Below the pieces are notes generated by a model. That model saw nothing but the letters and a program-made list of their open reading frames with translations. It had not been told where the DNA came from and did not search any database. Below, piece by piece: positions 1-8,092 of a stretch of 64,000 nt of DNA. Both the position numbers and the translations under genes were made by a program. Every line of letters begins with the position of its first letter. Position 1 is the first letter of the stretch. Source of the stretch: Frigoriflavimonas asaccharolytica (GTDB lineage: Bacteria; Bacteroidota; Bacteroidia; Flavobacteriales; Weeksellaceae). The stretch spans positions 186,001-250,000 of the forward strand of contig NZ_JABSNO010000001.1 in NCBI RefSeq assembly GCF_013294015.1, written 5' to 3'.

Positions 1-2
1 GG

Positions 3-506
3 AAAATAATCTGCATAACCGTAGGTATGGCAGAGAAAAATAATACGCTGAAAATAAAAAGCTTCTATGGAGATGATGAGAAAAAACTACTCTTAGAATT
101 TGGAGAAATTTTCAACAGCCCGCGTTTGCAAGATGTAATGCTATGCGCACACAACGGAAAAGAATTTGATTTCCCTTGGATTGCACGCAGATTTTTAATT
201 AATGGTATGTTGCCACCACTACCCTTTCAACTTTTCGGAAAAAAACCATGGGAAATTCCACATATCGATACCATGGAACTCTGGAAATTTGGAGATTACA
301 AAAGTTTCGTGTCTTTAGAATTACTTGCGCACGTTTTCGGAATTCCCACGCCAAAGGACGATATAGACGGATCTATGGTTGCATCTATCTACTATATAGA
401 GAAAGACTTATTTAGAATTGTTCAATATTGTGAAAAAGATGTCTTAACTTTGGCAAATATCTTTCGAAAGATGCGGCAAGAAGATATATTCACAATTAGC
501 GAATAA
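3..506 (+). CDS. 3'-5' exonuclease, PolB-exonuclease-like (5' truncated by window edge)
   Basis: This is the C-terminal part of a DnaQ/RNase H-fold 3'-5' exonuclease of the stand-alone family related to the exonuclease domain of DNA polymerase B. The frame is open to the window edge and reads KIICITVG before the first internal Met at position 27, so that Met is not the true start. The Exo II motif is visible as AHNGKEFDFP and the Exo III motif as YCEKDV; the Exo I motif with its DxE acids must lie upstream of the window. The DUF59 gene follows after six bases, suggesting co-transcription. The physiological substrate is unknown. Confidence 0.85.
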   Translation, partial: KIICITVGMAEKNNTLKIKSFYGDDEKKLLLEFGEIFNSPRLQDVMLCAHNGKEFDFPWIARRFLINGMLPPLPFQLFGKKPWEIPHIDTMELWKFGDYKSFVSLELLAHVFGIPTPKDDIDGSMVASIYYIEKDLFRIVQYCEKDVLTLANIFRKMRQEDIFTISE

Positions 507-512
507 GAAAAA

Positions 513-842
513 ATGAATTATACAGACGATCAAATATCAGAAATTGGAGAGAAAATAATTGTAGCTTTAAAAACAATTTACGATCCAGAAATTCCTGTAG
601 ACATCTATGAATTAGGCTTAATTTATGACGTGCAAATTTCTGAAATAGGCGAGGTGAAAACCATCATGACTTTAACGACTCCAAACTGCCCTGTTGCAGA
701 AAGTCTACCACAAGAAGTGAAAGAAAAAATTGCAGAAGTAGATGGTGTAAAGGAAGTTGATTTGGAATTAACCTTCGAGCCTAGTTGGAATAAAGATATG
801 ATGAGCGAAGAAGCAAAATTTGAATTAGGGATTTTGTTCTAG
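513..842 (+). CDS. DUF59 / MIP18-family Fe-S assembly protein (SufT-like)
   Basis: This 109-residue protein is a single MIP18 (DUF59) domain, the fold found in SufT, PaaD and eukaryotic CIA2, which act in maturation of iron-sulfur proteins. The family core is visible: an N-terminal helix ending in YDPEIPVDIYELGLIYD, then a beta strand leading to MTLTTPNCPVAE, where the Cys is the conserved family cysteine. In flavobacteria this gene commonly lies in or beside the suf operon, so suf genes may lie upstream of the window (inference). It is six bases behind the exonuclease gene and converges on the HMG-CoA lyase gene with a seven-base gap. Confidence 0.88.
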   Translation: MNYTDDQISEIGEKIIVALKTIYDPEIPVDIYELGLIYDVQISEIGEVKTIMTLTTPNCPVAESLPQEVKEKIAEVDGVKEVDLELTFEPSWNKDMMSEEAKFELGILF

Positions 843-849
843 TTTAATT

Positions 850-1698
850 TTAGAAATGAAAAATATCTTTCGCCAAATTATATGCTCTCTCAAAATGCAA
901 TAAATTTTGGCGAATATCGATCTTTTCAAGGCTCATAAAATTAAAAACTTTTTCCGTCGGCATGTTTCCTGTGAGATCATCCGTCGCCAAAGGACAACCA
1001 CCAATTCCCTTTATAGCACTATCAAAACTACGGCAACCCGCATCATAAGCAGCTTTTAGTTTTGGGTAAGATTCTTCATACTTATTGTGGAAATGAGCAC
1101 CAAAATTCAACTCTGGAAATTTAGCTAGTAAATCTGTAAAAACCTGCTTTATTTGTGTTGTCGTTGCTGTGCCGGTTGTGTCTGAAATCAAAACATTTTG
1201 AATACCAGCATCGTAAAAGCGTTCTGTCCAAAAATCCAATTCTTTTATATCCCAATTTTCGCCATACGGATTTCCAAAGGCCATAGATAAATAAACGTTT
1301 AAAGATTTATTTTCATCTTTCGCCAATTGGTTTATTTTCAAAACATCCGCAAAAGCCTCTTCCTGCCCTTTGTTCGTATTTCTCTGCTGGAAAGTTTCTG
1401 ATATAGAAAACGGAAAACCCATTATATCTACTTGCTCATGCATCATCGCTTTTTCCGCACCACGATAGTTTGCAACTATTACAGATAGTTGTGTATTAGA
1501 AAGACTTTTGTCTATATTATCTAGCACTTCGCCAGAATCTGCCATTTGTGGTATTGTTCTGGCAGACACGAAACTACCACAATCTAACACATCAAATTTT
1601 ACTTCCATCAATGCATTGATGTAGTCTATTTTCTTTGCCGTTGGTATGAAATCATTCCAACCCTGCATCGCGTCTCTAGGACATTCTGTGAGAAACAT
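850..1698 (-). CDS. Hydroxymethylglutaryl-CoA lyase
   Basis: A TIM-barrel enzyme of the HMGL-like family, which cleaves 3-hydroxy-3-methylglutaryl-CoA to acetyl-CoA and acetoacetate in leucine degradation. ECPRDAMQ (residues 5-12) matches the family's VGPRDGLQ metal-site motif. AHFHN (201-205) supplies the two metal-binding histidines. GIGGCP (231-236) carries the catalytic Cys235 of the lyase signature, and N245 follows. The length of 282 residues is slightly short of the usual 290-300. It could in principle be another HMGL-type lyase, but the GGCP plus N pattern favours HMG-CoA lyase. No partner of the leucine pathway is adjacent. Confidence 0.87.
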   Translation of the reverse strand: MFLTECPRDAMQGWNDFIPTAKKIDYINALMEVKFDVLDCGSFVSARTIPQMADSGEVLDNIDKSLSNTQLSVIVANYRGAEKAMMHEQVDIMGFPFSISETFQQRNTNKGQEEAFADVLKINQLAKDENKSLNVYLSMAFGNPYGENWDIKELDFWTERFYDAGIQNVLISDTTGTATTTQIKQVFTDLLAKFPELNFGAHFHNKYEESYPKLKAAYDAGCRSFDSAIKGIGGCPLATDDLTGNMPTEKVFNFMSLEKIDIRQNLLHFERAYNLAKDIFHF

Positions 1699-1924
1699 TT
1701 AATTTTGATTTTCGTAAAGATACTATTTTTTTAAATTTAAGAAACTGGAAATAAAAAAGAATTTTAATGCATTAAGCCTCCTTCGCAAACTTCTACAATA
1801 CCACTCTTTTTAATCTCCAATATGCCTATTGATACCAAAAAGAAGAAAAAGGTTTAATGATTTCAATAAAAATAATGAAATTTAGGCATCTATCTTATCA
1901 TTTTTTAATGAATTAGATAAAAGA

Positions 1925-2458
1925 CTACAAACCAACAACAATCCCAACATTTGGCACAAAACCACCATTGAAAATAGAGGTTTGCGCATCATATAGCACA
2001 TTATATTGTGCGCCAATTTGCATATATATTCCATTTCCCAAACTTTGCATATAGCCACCACCAAGATACAAGGCAGATTCTTCGGTAGAATATTTATTGT
2101 TTGAAAATTTATCTTTAGAGCTAATAAAATACTGTTGAAATTGAGTGGAAATGTAAGCCGTTCTCGCAAAATAATAATTCGCAAAAGGACCAACACCGAT
2201 AATGGTAGAAGATACGAATTGAGAATTATTCCAAGAAAGATTTCCTGCCAAACCTGTTTCAAAATTTTCAGAAACCAGATACCCAACTCTTGGCGTTACA
2301 TAAATATTTGTTCCGCCACCATTTCCAAATGAGCCGCCTAAACCAGCAGAACCACCAAAAGTCCATTTAGAATTTTCGCCGCCCAATCTTGTAGAAGTTC
2401 CTATTTGCGCAAAAATAAAACTAGATGCGAAAAGCAATACTGAAATTAATATTTTCAT
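1925..2458 (-). CDS. Predicted outer-membrane beta-barrel protein
   Basis: The 177-residue product starts with a signal peptide cut after about residue 18 (SSFIFAQ). Alternating hydrophobic and polar strands rich in Gly, Tyr and Asn follow, as in small eight-stranded outer-membrane barrels of Bacteroidota. The chain ends in a strand followed by GLVVGL-like hydrophobics, usual for barrel insertion. No enzymatic motif is present. It stands alone between the HMG-CoA lyase gene and the divergent ROK gene. The 226 bases downstream hold no recognisable gene. Function is not assigned beyond porin or surface protein. Confidence 0.75.
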   Translation of the reverse strand: MKILISVLLFASSFIFAQIGTSTRLGGENSKWTFGGSAGLGGSFGNGGGTNIYVTPRVGYLVSENFETGLAGNLSWNNSQFVSSTIIGVGPFANYYFARTAYISTQFQQYFISSKDKFSNNKYSTEESALYLGGGYMQSLGNGIYMQIGAQYNVLYDAQTSIFNGGFVPNVGIVVGL

Positions 2459-2481
2459 CTTTTTGTTTTTTTAATTATCAT

Positions 2482-2489
2482 CAAAAGTA
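2482..2489 (-). promoter_or_regulatory. Bacteroidota -7 box (TACTTTTG) for the barrel protein
   Basis: On the minus strand this octamer matches the TAnnTTTG -7 element of Bacteroidota sigma factors and lies 24 bases before the start codon. No TTG is present at the expected 19-21 base distance, so the assignment rests on one element only. Confidence 0.35.
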
Positions 2490-2568
2490 ATTAATTTTGA
2501 ATAAATAAAATTTTATTAAATATTTAAAGACAAAAAAATTGTACCTTTTTACTCCAAAATAAAAATAA

Positions 2569-3531
2569 ATGTCGTTAATAAATCTTTCAAACGAGCTCGC
2601 TTTAGGTATAGATATCGGTGGAACCAATACTAAATTTGGAATTGTAAATCATCGTGGAGAAATACTATCAAAAGAAACTTTGAAAACTACGGATTATGAA
2701 GACGTAGAAGATTTTGTAGATGCGCTGCATTCTAAAATAAAACCCCTTTTGAAAAATTTCGAAGTTGGCAAAAATTTTAAAGGAATTGGCATAGGTGCAC
2801 CAAATGCCAACTTTTATAATGGCACAATAGAGCATGCGCCCAATTTAAACTGGAAGGGTATAATACCATTCGCAGAAATGATTACTAAGAAATTTGGTTA
2901 CTCTTGCAAAATAACTAATGATGCAAATGCAGCTGCACTTGGAGAAATGATGTACGGAGCTGCCAAAGGAATGCAAGATTTCATCATGATTACCCTTGGA
3001 ACTGGAGTTGGAAGTGGCATAATAGCAAACGGACAATTAATCTACGGACATGATGGCTTTGCTGGAGAACTTGGACATACCATCGTAAAACCAAATGGAA
3101 GAGAACATTGGAGTACGGGATCTCACGGATGTTTAGAAGCATATGCATCTGCAACAGGAATTGCTATTACTGCAAAAAAACTGCGTGCAGAATTCCCAAA
3201 TTCTATGTTGAATGAATTTCATGAAGACGACATCAGTTCAGCAACAGTTCACCATTGTGCTGTGAAAGGTGATGCAACAGCTATTGAAGTTTTCCGTTAT
3301 ACAGGGCAAATTTTAGGCGAAGCATTGGCAAATTTTGTCATGTTTTCTTCACCAGAAGCTATTTTGCTTTTCGGTGGTGTTATAAAAGCTGGCAATTTTC
3401 TAATAGAACCAACAAAAATGCACATGGAACACAATTTGCTACCCATCTTTCGCGGAAAAGTAAAATTAATTTTTAGTGAACTAGATGAAGCAGATGCTGC
3501 AATTTTAGGAGCAAGTGCATTGGTTTGGTAA
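2569..3531 (+). CDS. ROK-family sugar kinase (glucokinase-like)
   Basis: A 320-residue ROK protein of the ASKHA ATPase fold, expected to phosphorylate glucose or a related hexose in the cytoplasm. The phosphate-1 loop GIDIGGTNTK is at residues 13-22, the sugar-binding segment at NDANAAALGE (117-126), the phosphate-2 loop at TLGTGVGSG, and the zinc-ligand His at GELGH (166-170). The family zinc motif CxCGxxGCxE is degenerate: residues 181-190 read WSTGSHGCLE, so only the last cysteine (C188) remains. The protein has no helix-turn-helix domain, so it is a kinase rather than a NagC-type repressor. Substrate cannot be read from sequence. Confidence 0.88.
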   Translation: MSLINLSNELALGIDIGGTNTKFGIVNHRGEILSKETLKTTDYEDVEDFVDALHSKIKPLLKNFEVGKNFKGIGIGAPNANFYNGTIEHAPNLNWKGIIPFAEMITKKFGYSCKITNDANAAALGEMMYGAAKGMQDFIMITLGTGVGSGIIANGQLIYGHDGFAGELGHTIVKPNGREHWSTGSHGCLEAYASATGIAITAKKLRAEFPNSMLNEFHEDDISSATVHHCAVKGDATAIEVFRYTGQILGEALANFVMFSSPEAILLFGGVIKAGNFLIEPTKMHMEHNLLPIFRGKVKLIFSELDEADAAILGASALVW

Positions 3532-3577
3532 AAATTAATTTTAAAATTTAAAAAATCTTAAAATTTTATTAACAAAA

Positions 3578-4132
3578 ATGAAAAATAATAATATACAAAC
3601 CGTTGTTTTTGGCGGTGGATGTTTTTGGTGTGTAGAAAGTTGCTTCAATATGTTGAATGGAGTAGAAAAAGCAGTTTCTGGCTATGCTGGAGGATTGACA
3701 GAAAATCCTACTTACGAAGAAGTTTGTAGCGGGAATACAGGTCATGCAGAAGTTGTAGAAATAACTTATGATTCAAATGTTATTTCTTACGAGCAATTGA
3801 TGGAGGTTTTCTATTTCTTACATGATCCTACACAACTCAATAGACAAGGAAATGATATCGGGACACAGTACAGATCTTCAATTTTCTACCAAGATGCCGA
3901 AGAAATGGAAAAAGCGGAAGCTGCCATGAAAGCATCTGAAGCAACTGGAAAATGGAACGGGAAATATGTGACGCAAATTTCTAAATTAGATGTGTTCTAT
4001 CCGGCAGAAACTTATCATCAAGGATATTACGAAGTAAATCCAAACCAACCGTATTGCAGCGCAGTAGTAGGACCAAAAATTCAAAAGTTTAAAAAACATT
4101 TTGGTGATTTGGGCTGGTTGAAAGCGGAATAA
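3578..4132 (+). CDS. msrA: Peptide-methionine (S)-S-oxide reductase MsrA
   Basis: MsrA reduces the S epimer of methionine sulfoxide in oxidised proteins, using a cysteine sulfenate mechanism recycled by thioredoxin. The signature GGCFWCVE is at residues 13-20, with nucleophile Cys15. The substrate-pocket segment SGYAGG and the later YHQGYY are also present. At 184 residues it is the stand-alone domain, without the MsrB fusion found in some bacteria. It follows the ROK gene by 46 AT-rich bases and is closed by an inverted-repeat terminator. Confidence 0.96.
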   Translation: MKNNNIQTVVFGGGCFWCVESCFNMLNGVEKAVSGYAGGLTENPTYEEVCSGNTGHAEVVEITYDSNVISYEQLMEVFYFLHDPTQLNRQGNDIGTQYRSSIFYQDAEEMEKAEAAMKASEATGKWNGKYVTQISKLDVFYPAETYHQGYYEVNPNQPYCSAVVGPKIQKFKKHFGDLGWLKAE

Positions 4133-4149
4133 TTCTCGTATAGATTACA

Positions 4150-4190
4150 AAAAAAAATTCTTGAACAAAATTGTTCAGGAATTTTTTTTA
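4150..4190. terminator. Bidirectional intrinsic terminator between msrA and elaA
   Basis: The inverted repeat TTCTTGAACA / TGTTCAGGAA has one G-T pair and a four-base loop. An A-run precedes it and a T-run follows it, so it can stop transcripts from both converging genes. Confidence 0.75.
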
Positions 4191-4235
4191 TTTAAATTTT
4201 AGATAGGTATTTTGTAGATCGTCTCGCTTGAAAAT

Positions 4236-4688
4236 TCATTCTCTAAACATCTCTGTATGCGGCAAATTATCTTCCAAATATTTCTTATCTGTTGCTATAA
4301 AGCCAAATTCATTATAAAAAGGAATTAAATAATCCTGAGCAGAAATACGAATTTTTGAAGTATGAAGTCTATTTTCTACAGCTTCAACTGCATATTTCAT
4401 CATTTGTCTGCCAAGGTTTCTACCTCTGCCAATTTCTGTTGTTAAAACTCTGCCGATAGAACTTTCAGCATATTTTATATTTTCGGGAAAAATTCTACAG
4501 TAACAAACTACTTTTCCATTTTCTTCTGCCCAAAGATGCAAAGCAACTTGATCTGCATCATCACAATCTGAGTATGGGCAATTTTGTTCCACTACGAAAA
4601 CATCAATTCTCGCTTTGATAATTTTGTATAAATCTTCGGTTAATAATTGCTCAAAAGATTTTAATTTCCATAGAATATTACTCATCAA
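4236..4688 (-). CDS. elaA: GNAT acetyltransferase, ElaA family
   Basis: A 150-residue GNAT-fold N-acetyltransferase of the ElaA type; the acceptor substrate is not known for the family. The ElaA-specific segment [17 protein letters not shown] is at roughly residues 31-47. The acetyl-CoA-binding motif A appears as [18 protein letters not shown] and the C-terminal GNAT part as FYNEFGF. Its start overlaps the end of engB by 11 bases, so translation is likely coupled and the gene is the last of a three-gene minus-strand operon. A start one codon later (second Met) is equally possible. Confidence 0.88.
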   Translation of the reverse strand: MMSNILWKLKSFEQLLTEDLYKIIKARIDVFVVEQNCPYSDCDDADQVALHLWAEENGKVVCYCRIFPENIKYAESSIGRVLTTEIGRGRNLGRQMMKYAVEAVENRLHTSKIRISAQDYLIPFYNEFGFIATDKKYLEDNLPHTEMFRE

Positions 4689-5301
4689 AATGAACTTTAT
4701 TTTGAGCCAACATTAAATTTGTGTCCGTTATAAAATTCAAGATATCGTCCATTCCTTCCTTTTTTTCAGCAGAAGTAATGTAGGTATCTGGCAATTCGTC
4801 CCAGGTTTTTAGAAGTTCTTCATGATAAATTTCTGCATTTTTCAACGCGGTATTTGGTTTCAATTTATCTGCTTTCGTGAAGACAATGCTAAAAGGAACT
4901 CCACTTTCACCACACCACTGTATAAATTCCAAATCTATTTTTTGTGGCGCCAATCTAGAATCTACCAACACAAAAAGATTTACCAAATTATTTCTATTTA
5001 ATATATAATTGGTGATTATCTTCTCAAAGTCTTTCCTTGTACTTTTAGAAACTCTTGCATATCCGTATCCTGGTAAATCTGTGAGAAACCAATGCTCGTT
5101 GATTAAAAAGTGATTAATCAACTGTGTTTTTCCGGGTGTTTGTGATGTTTTTGCAAGATATTTAGAATTCATCATCGCATTGATGAGTGAAGATTTTCCT
5201 ACGTTGGATCTTCCGATGAAAGCATATTCTGGCTTATTTCCTTCCGGACAATCTTGCCATCTTTGGCTGCTTTTCACAAATTCCGTTGTTTTTATGACCA
5301 T
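4678..5301 (-). CDS. engB: Ribosome biogenesis GTPase EngB (YsxC/YihA)
   Basis: A P-loop GTPase of the TrmE-Era-EngA-YihA class needed for assembly of the large ribosomal subunit. The G1 loop GRSNVGKSS is at residues 30-38, G3 at TDLPGYGYA, and G4 at TKADK. The length of 207 is normal. It lies between an alpha/beta hydrolase gene upstream (10-base gap) and elaA downstream (overlapping), so the three probably form one transcript. All guanine-nucleotide motifs are intact. Confidence 0.95.
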   Translation of the reverse strand: MVIKTTEFVKSSQRWQDCPEGNKPEYAFIGRSNVGKSSLINAMMNSKYLAKTSQTPGKTQLINHFLINEHWFLTDLPGYGYARVSKSTRKDFEKIITNYILNRNNLVNLFVLVDSRLAPQKIDLEFIQWCGESGVPFSIVFTKADKLKPNTALKNAEIYHEELLKTWDELPDTYITSAEKKEGMDDILNFITDTNLMLAQNKVHFDE

Positions 5302-5311
5302 AGAATTTGTT

Positions 5312-6073
5312 TTAATTTTTAGTTTTTAGCCAGTCGTATAATATTTGATTAAATTCGTCTGGTTTTTCCATCATTGCTGCATGTCCACATTTATCAATCC
5401 AGAATAGATCTGAATTTGGAATTAATGCATTCATTTTTGTGGCAACATCTGGAGGTGTTACGTTGTCTTGTTTTCCCCAAATAATGCAGGTAGGAGTTGT
5501 AATTTTGTGAAGTTCCTTTTCCATATTATGCTTTACTGCACTTCTTGCAAGCATTACGGTTTTTATTCCTTTCCCTCTATCATTTGCTACAGCAAAAACC
5601 TCATCTACCAAATCTTGTGTTGCTACAGAAGGATCGTAAAATACTTCTTCTGCTTTCTTTTGAATATAAGCTCTATCACTTTTCCGTGGGAAACTATCTC
5701 CAAAACTTCTTTCATATAAGCCAGAACTTCCTGTAAGTACCATTCGCTTTATCAAATCTGGTCTAGCTAATGTAAGTATCAAACCTACATGACCGCCCAT
5801 AGAATTTCCTACGATTGTGCACGGTTCTTCTACAATTTCTTCGATAAATTTTGCCACAAATTTCGCTAAAGTGGTAAGATTCGTGTTCAATATCGACATA
5901 TCATACACTGGTAAATCTGGGAAATAAACTTTATATCCTCTTTCCGCAAAGTAATCCATCAATTTAGTGAAATTACTTAAACCACCCATTAATCCTTGCA
6001 ACAGGACAATAGGCTCACCTTCCCCTTTGGAGATGAAACCAAAATTTTTATGTTTTTTCTTTTTTAATAGCAT
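5312..6073 (-). CDS. Alpha/beta-fold hydrolase
   Basis: A 253-residue alpha/beta hydrolase without a signal peptide, so probably cytoplasmic. The catalytic triad can be placed: nucleophile Ser91 in GNSMGG, acid Asp203 in GKQDNVTPP and His231 in [11 protein letters not shown]. The oxyanion region is LLQGLMGG near residue 25. This layout is shared by esterases, MhpC-type C-C hydrolases and perhydrolases, so the substrate cannot be named. It heads the operon with engB and elaA. Confidence 0.88.
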   Translation of the reverse strand: MLLKKKKHKNFGFISKGEGEPIVLLQGLMGGLSNFTKLMDYFAERGYKVYFPDLPVYDMSILNTNLTTLAKFVAKFIEEIVEEPCTIVGNSMGGHVGLILTLARPDLIKRMVLTGSSGLYERSFGDSFPRKSDRAYIQKKAEEVFYDPSVATQDLVDEVFAVANDRGKGIKTVMLARSAVKHNMEKELHKITTPTCIIWGKQDNVTPPDVATKMNALIPNSDLFWIDKCGHAAMMEKPDEFNQILYDWLKTKN

Positions 6074-6262
6074 ATAAGCCTTCTACAAGTTGGTAAAAAT
6101 ACAATTAATACCTAAATCTCTTGGTACTTTTATTAATTTTATAAATATAATTCTTTTTTCTATAACTAATAAATAATATGATATTAATTTATAGTAATAC
6201 AACTATTTACACCTCAATTGGTTACCATTCCAGATACAAAAAATATAAAAGTTATTCACATT

Positions 6263-6287
6263 AAGTGAAAAAGTGGGAGAAAGTGGG
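6263..6287 (+). promoter_or_regulatory. Candidate MraZ operator (AAGTGGG repeats) before mraZ
   Basis: AAGTGGGAGA occurs twice in tandem, with AAGTG at 6271 and 6281, ten bases apart; a weaker AAGTGAAA lies eight bases before them. MraZ binds GTGGG-type or AAAGTG-type repeats upstream of dcw operons in other bacteria (established knowledge). The array ends about 35 bases before the mraZ ATG, so mraZ probably autoregulates the cluster. Confidence 0.7.
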
Positions 6288-6321
6288 AGAATATAGAAAT
6301 ATTTCTATAAATTTGTCCCAA

Positions 6322-6789
6322 ATGAGAAATTTCATTGGCACATTTGAATGTAAGATAGACGATAAAGGTCGCATCAAAATCCCTACTTTGCTCGCAAAGC
6401 AGATGGAAGGTTTTGGCGATGATACCTTTGTCGTAAAACGTGCTGTGTTCCAATCCTGTTTGGAGGTTTATCCTTTGAGCAAGTGGGATTTAATGATGGA
6501 AAAAGTAAATAAACTAAACAGATTTGTAAAGAAAAACGCAGATTTTATTAGAATTTTTACAGCTGGAGTGAAAACTGCAGAATTGGATAGAGCAGGTAGA
6601 ATTCAAATATCCAAAGACCTCACATTATTTGCAAATCTGGAAAAAGAAATCGTGCTAACAAGTGCGGGAGATTTTTTTGAAATTTGGGACAAAGAAGCCT
6701 ACGAAAGAGTAATATCTGCAGATGTAGAAAATTTTTCTAGCCTTGCAGAAGAAGTGATGGGCGGAGGTGAAATTGAAATTGAAATTTAA
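6322..6789 (+). CDS. mraZ: MraZ, transcriptional regulator of the division cluster
   Basis: MraZ is an AbrB-like double-domain DNA-binding protein that forms a ring and represses the dcw operon promoter. The start chosen is the ATG giving MRNFIGTFECKIDDKGRIKIP, because this matches the N-terminus of the family. A GTG at 6265 would add 19 residues and would translate through the operator repeats, so it is rejected. The first SpoVT-AbrB-like domain contains DDKGRIKIP and the second contains ELDRAGRIQISKDL. The resulting length of 155 is normal. It opens the cluster, with rsmH 30 bases downstream. Confidence 0.93.
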   Translation: MRNFIGTFECKIDDKGRIKIPTLLAKQMEGFGDDTFVVKRAVFQSCLEVYPLSKWDLMMEKVNKLNRFVKKNADFIRIFTAGVKTAELDRAGRIQISKDLTLFANLEKEIVLTSAGDFFEIWDKEAYERVISADVENFSSLAEEVMGGGEIEIEI

Positions 6790-6819
6790 AGTAAAGTTTT
6801 AAAAATAAAAAAAATAAAA

Positions 6820-7725
6820 ATGTATCACGATCCTGTTTTATTGCATCAAAGCGTAGAGCATCTGGTTATCAATCCAGATGGTATTTATGTAGATTGTACA
6901 TTCGGTGGAGGTGGACATTCCAAAGAAATACTAAATAAATTATCTGAAAAAGGAAAACTTTTCGCATTTGATCAAGATTTAGATGCTTTAGAAAATAAAA
7001 TTGAAGATTCTAGATTTACCTTGATTAATCAAAATTTTCGATTTTTAGAGAATTCTATGACGATGTATGGATACCCAAAAGTAGATGGTATTTTGGCAGA
7101 TCTAGGAGTTTCTTCTCACCAATTTGATAAGTTGGAGCGTGGTTTTTCTATAAGAGATTCTGCACCTTTAGATATGAGAATGAATGTACTACAACCATTA
7201 GATGCAAAAAAAATACTCAATAGTTTTGAAGAAGAACAGATAGCAGATATTCTATATAATTATGGAGAATTGCGAGAAGCCAGAAAAATGGCAAGAACAA
7301 TTGTAACCAAAAGAGCAGAAAAAAAGATAGAAACAACGGCAGATTTGAAAAATCTATTCAGCTTTATTCCAGCTCACAAACAAAATAAAGTATTTGCACA
7401 AATATTTCAAGCAATAAGAATAGAGGTAAATCAAGAGTTAGAAGCATTAAAAGAAATGCTTTTGCAATCTTATAATATTTTGAAACCAGAAGGGAGATTG
7501 GCTGTAATCTCTTACCATAGTTTGGAAGATAGACTGGTAAAAAGATTTTTGAAAAACGGAATGTTCGAAGGCGAACCTGCAAGAGATATCTTTGGAAATT
7601 TTGAAAAATCTTTCAACCTACTGCAAACAAAAGCAATAATGCCAGACGAGTTGGAAATTGAAAAAAACTCGAGAGCAAGAAGTGCAAGAATGAGAATTGG
7701 TATAAAAGTGAATAAAGCCAAATAA
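6820..7725 (+). CDS. rsmH: 16S rRNA (cytosine(1402)-N4)-methyltransferase RsmH
   Basis: RsmH (MraW) methylates N4 of C1402 in the ribosomal P site using SAM. GGGGHS (residues 29-34) forms the SAM-binding loop, DLGVSSHQFD (94-103) is the family motif IV, and ISYHSLEDRLVK near the C-terminus is the RsmH signature. The 301-residue length is standard. It is second in the dcw cluster and is followed after one base by the ftsL-like gene. RsmI, which modifies the ribose of the same nucleotide, is encoded near 56.5 kb. Confidence 0.97.
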   Translation: MYHDPVLLHQSVEHLVINPDGIYVDCTFGGGGHSKEILNKLSEKGKLFAFDQDLDALENKIEDSRFTLINQNFRFLENSMTMYGYPKVDGILADLGVSSHQFDKLERGFSIRDSAPLDMRMNVLQPLDAKKILNSFEEEQIADILYNYGELREARKMARTIVTKRAEKKIETTADLKNLFSFIPAHKQNKVFAQIFQAIRIEVNQELEALKEMLLQSYNILKPEGRLAVISYHSLEDRLVKRFLKNGMFEGEPARDIFGNFEKSFNLLQTKAIMPDELEIEKNSRARSARMRIGIKVNKAK

Positions 7726-7726
7726 T

Positions 7727-8092
7727 ATGGCGAAAAGAAATATAAAAAAAGCTCCTAAGAAATTAACTTTGATAGACATATTTAAAGGGAATTTTTTAAA
7801 TAGAGATGAAATAAAATCTCACTACAAACTCTATCTTTTGCTTTTTGTTTTGATGTTGATTATTATATACAGCAATCATTTAGTCAATCAAAAAATAGAA
7901 ATTGTAAATAATTTAAAAGAGCAAGCAGAAGAATATAAATCTAGAAATGCATACGCACAAAGTAGATTGATAAAAGTAAAAATGGAATCTGAACTAGGAA
8001 AAGAAATGGTTTTAGATTCTTTGATACCACTAGAAAACCATCCACACAAATTATTGATAAAATTAGACAGCAAAGATGCAAAACCAAAATGA
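7727..8092 (+). CDS. ftsL: FtsL-like division protein
   Basis: A 121-residue bitopic membrane protein with a basic cytoplasmic N-terminus, one transmembrane helix at about residues 34-50 (LYLLLFVLMLIIIY), then a predicted periplasmic coiled coil at about 54-92. This size, topology and position between rsmH and the PBP gene match FtsL, which bridges FtsB/FtsQ to FtsW and FtsI. FtsL sequences diverge so much that identity rests mainly on position and topology. Its last 17 bases overlap the start of the PBP gene, implying coupled translation. Confidence 0.8.
   Translation: MAKRNIKKAPKKLTLIDIFKGNFLNRDEIKSHYKLYLLLFVLMLIIIYSNHLVNQKIEIVNNLKEQAEEYKSRNAYAQSRLIKVKMESELGKEMVLDSLIPLENHPHKLLIKLDSKDAKPK

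Noticed and set aside
1882-2286. 134-residue open frame overlapping the outer-membrane barrel gene
   Set aside because: Same strand, other frame; the barrel frame has a signal peptide and strand pattern, this one has neither.
6265-6321. GTG start giving a 174-residue MraZ
   Set aside because: The added 19 residues are read from operator repeats and do not match the MraZ family N-terminus; the ATG at 6322 does.
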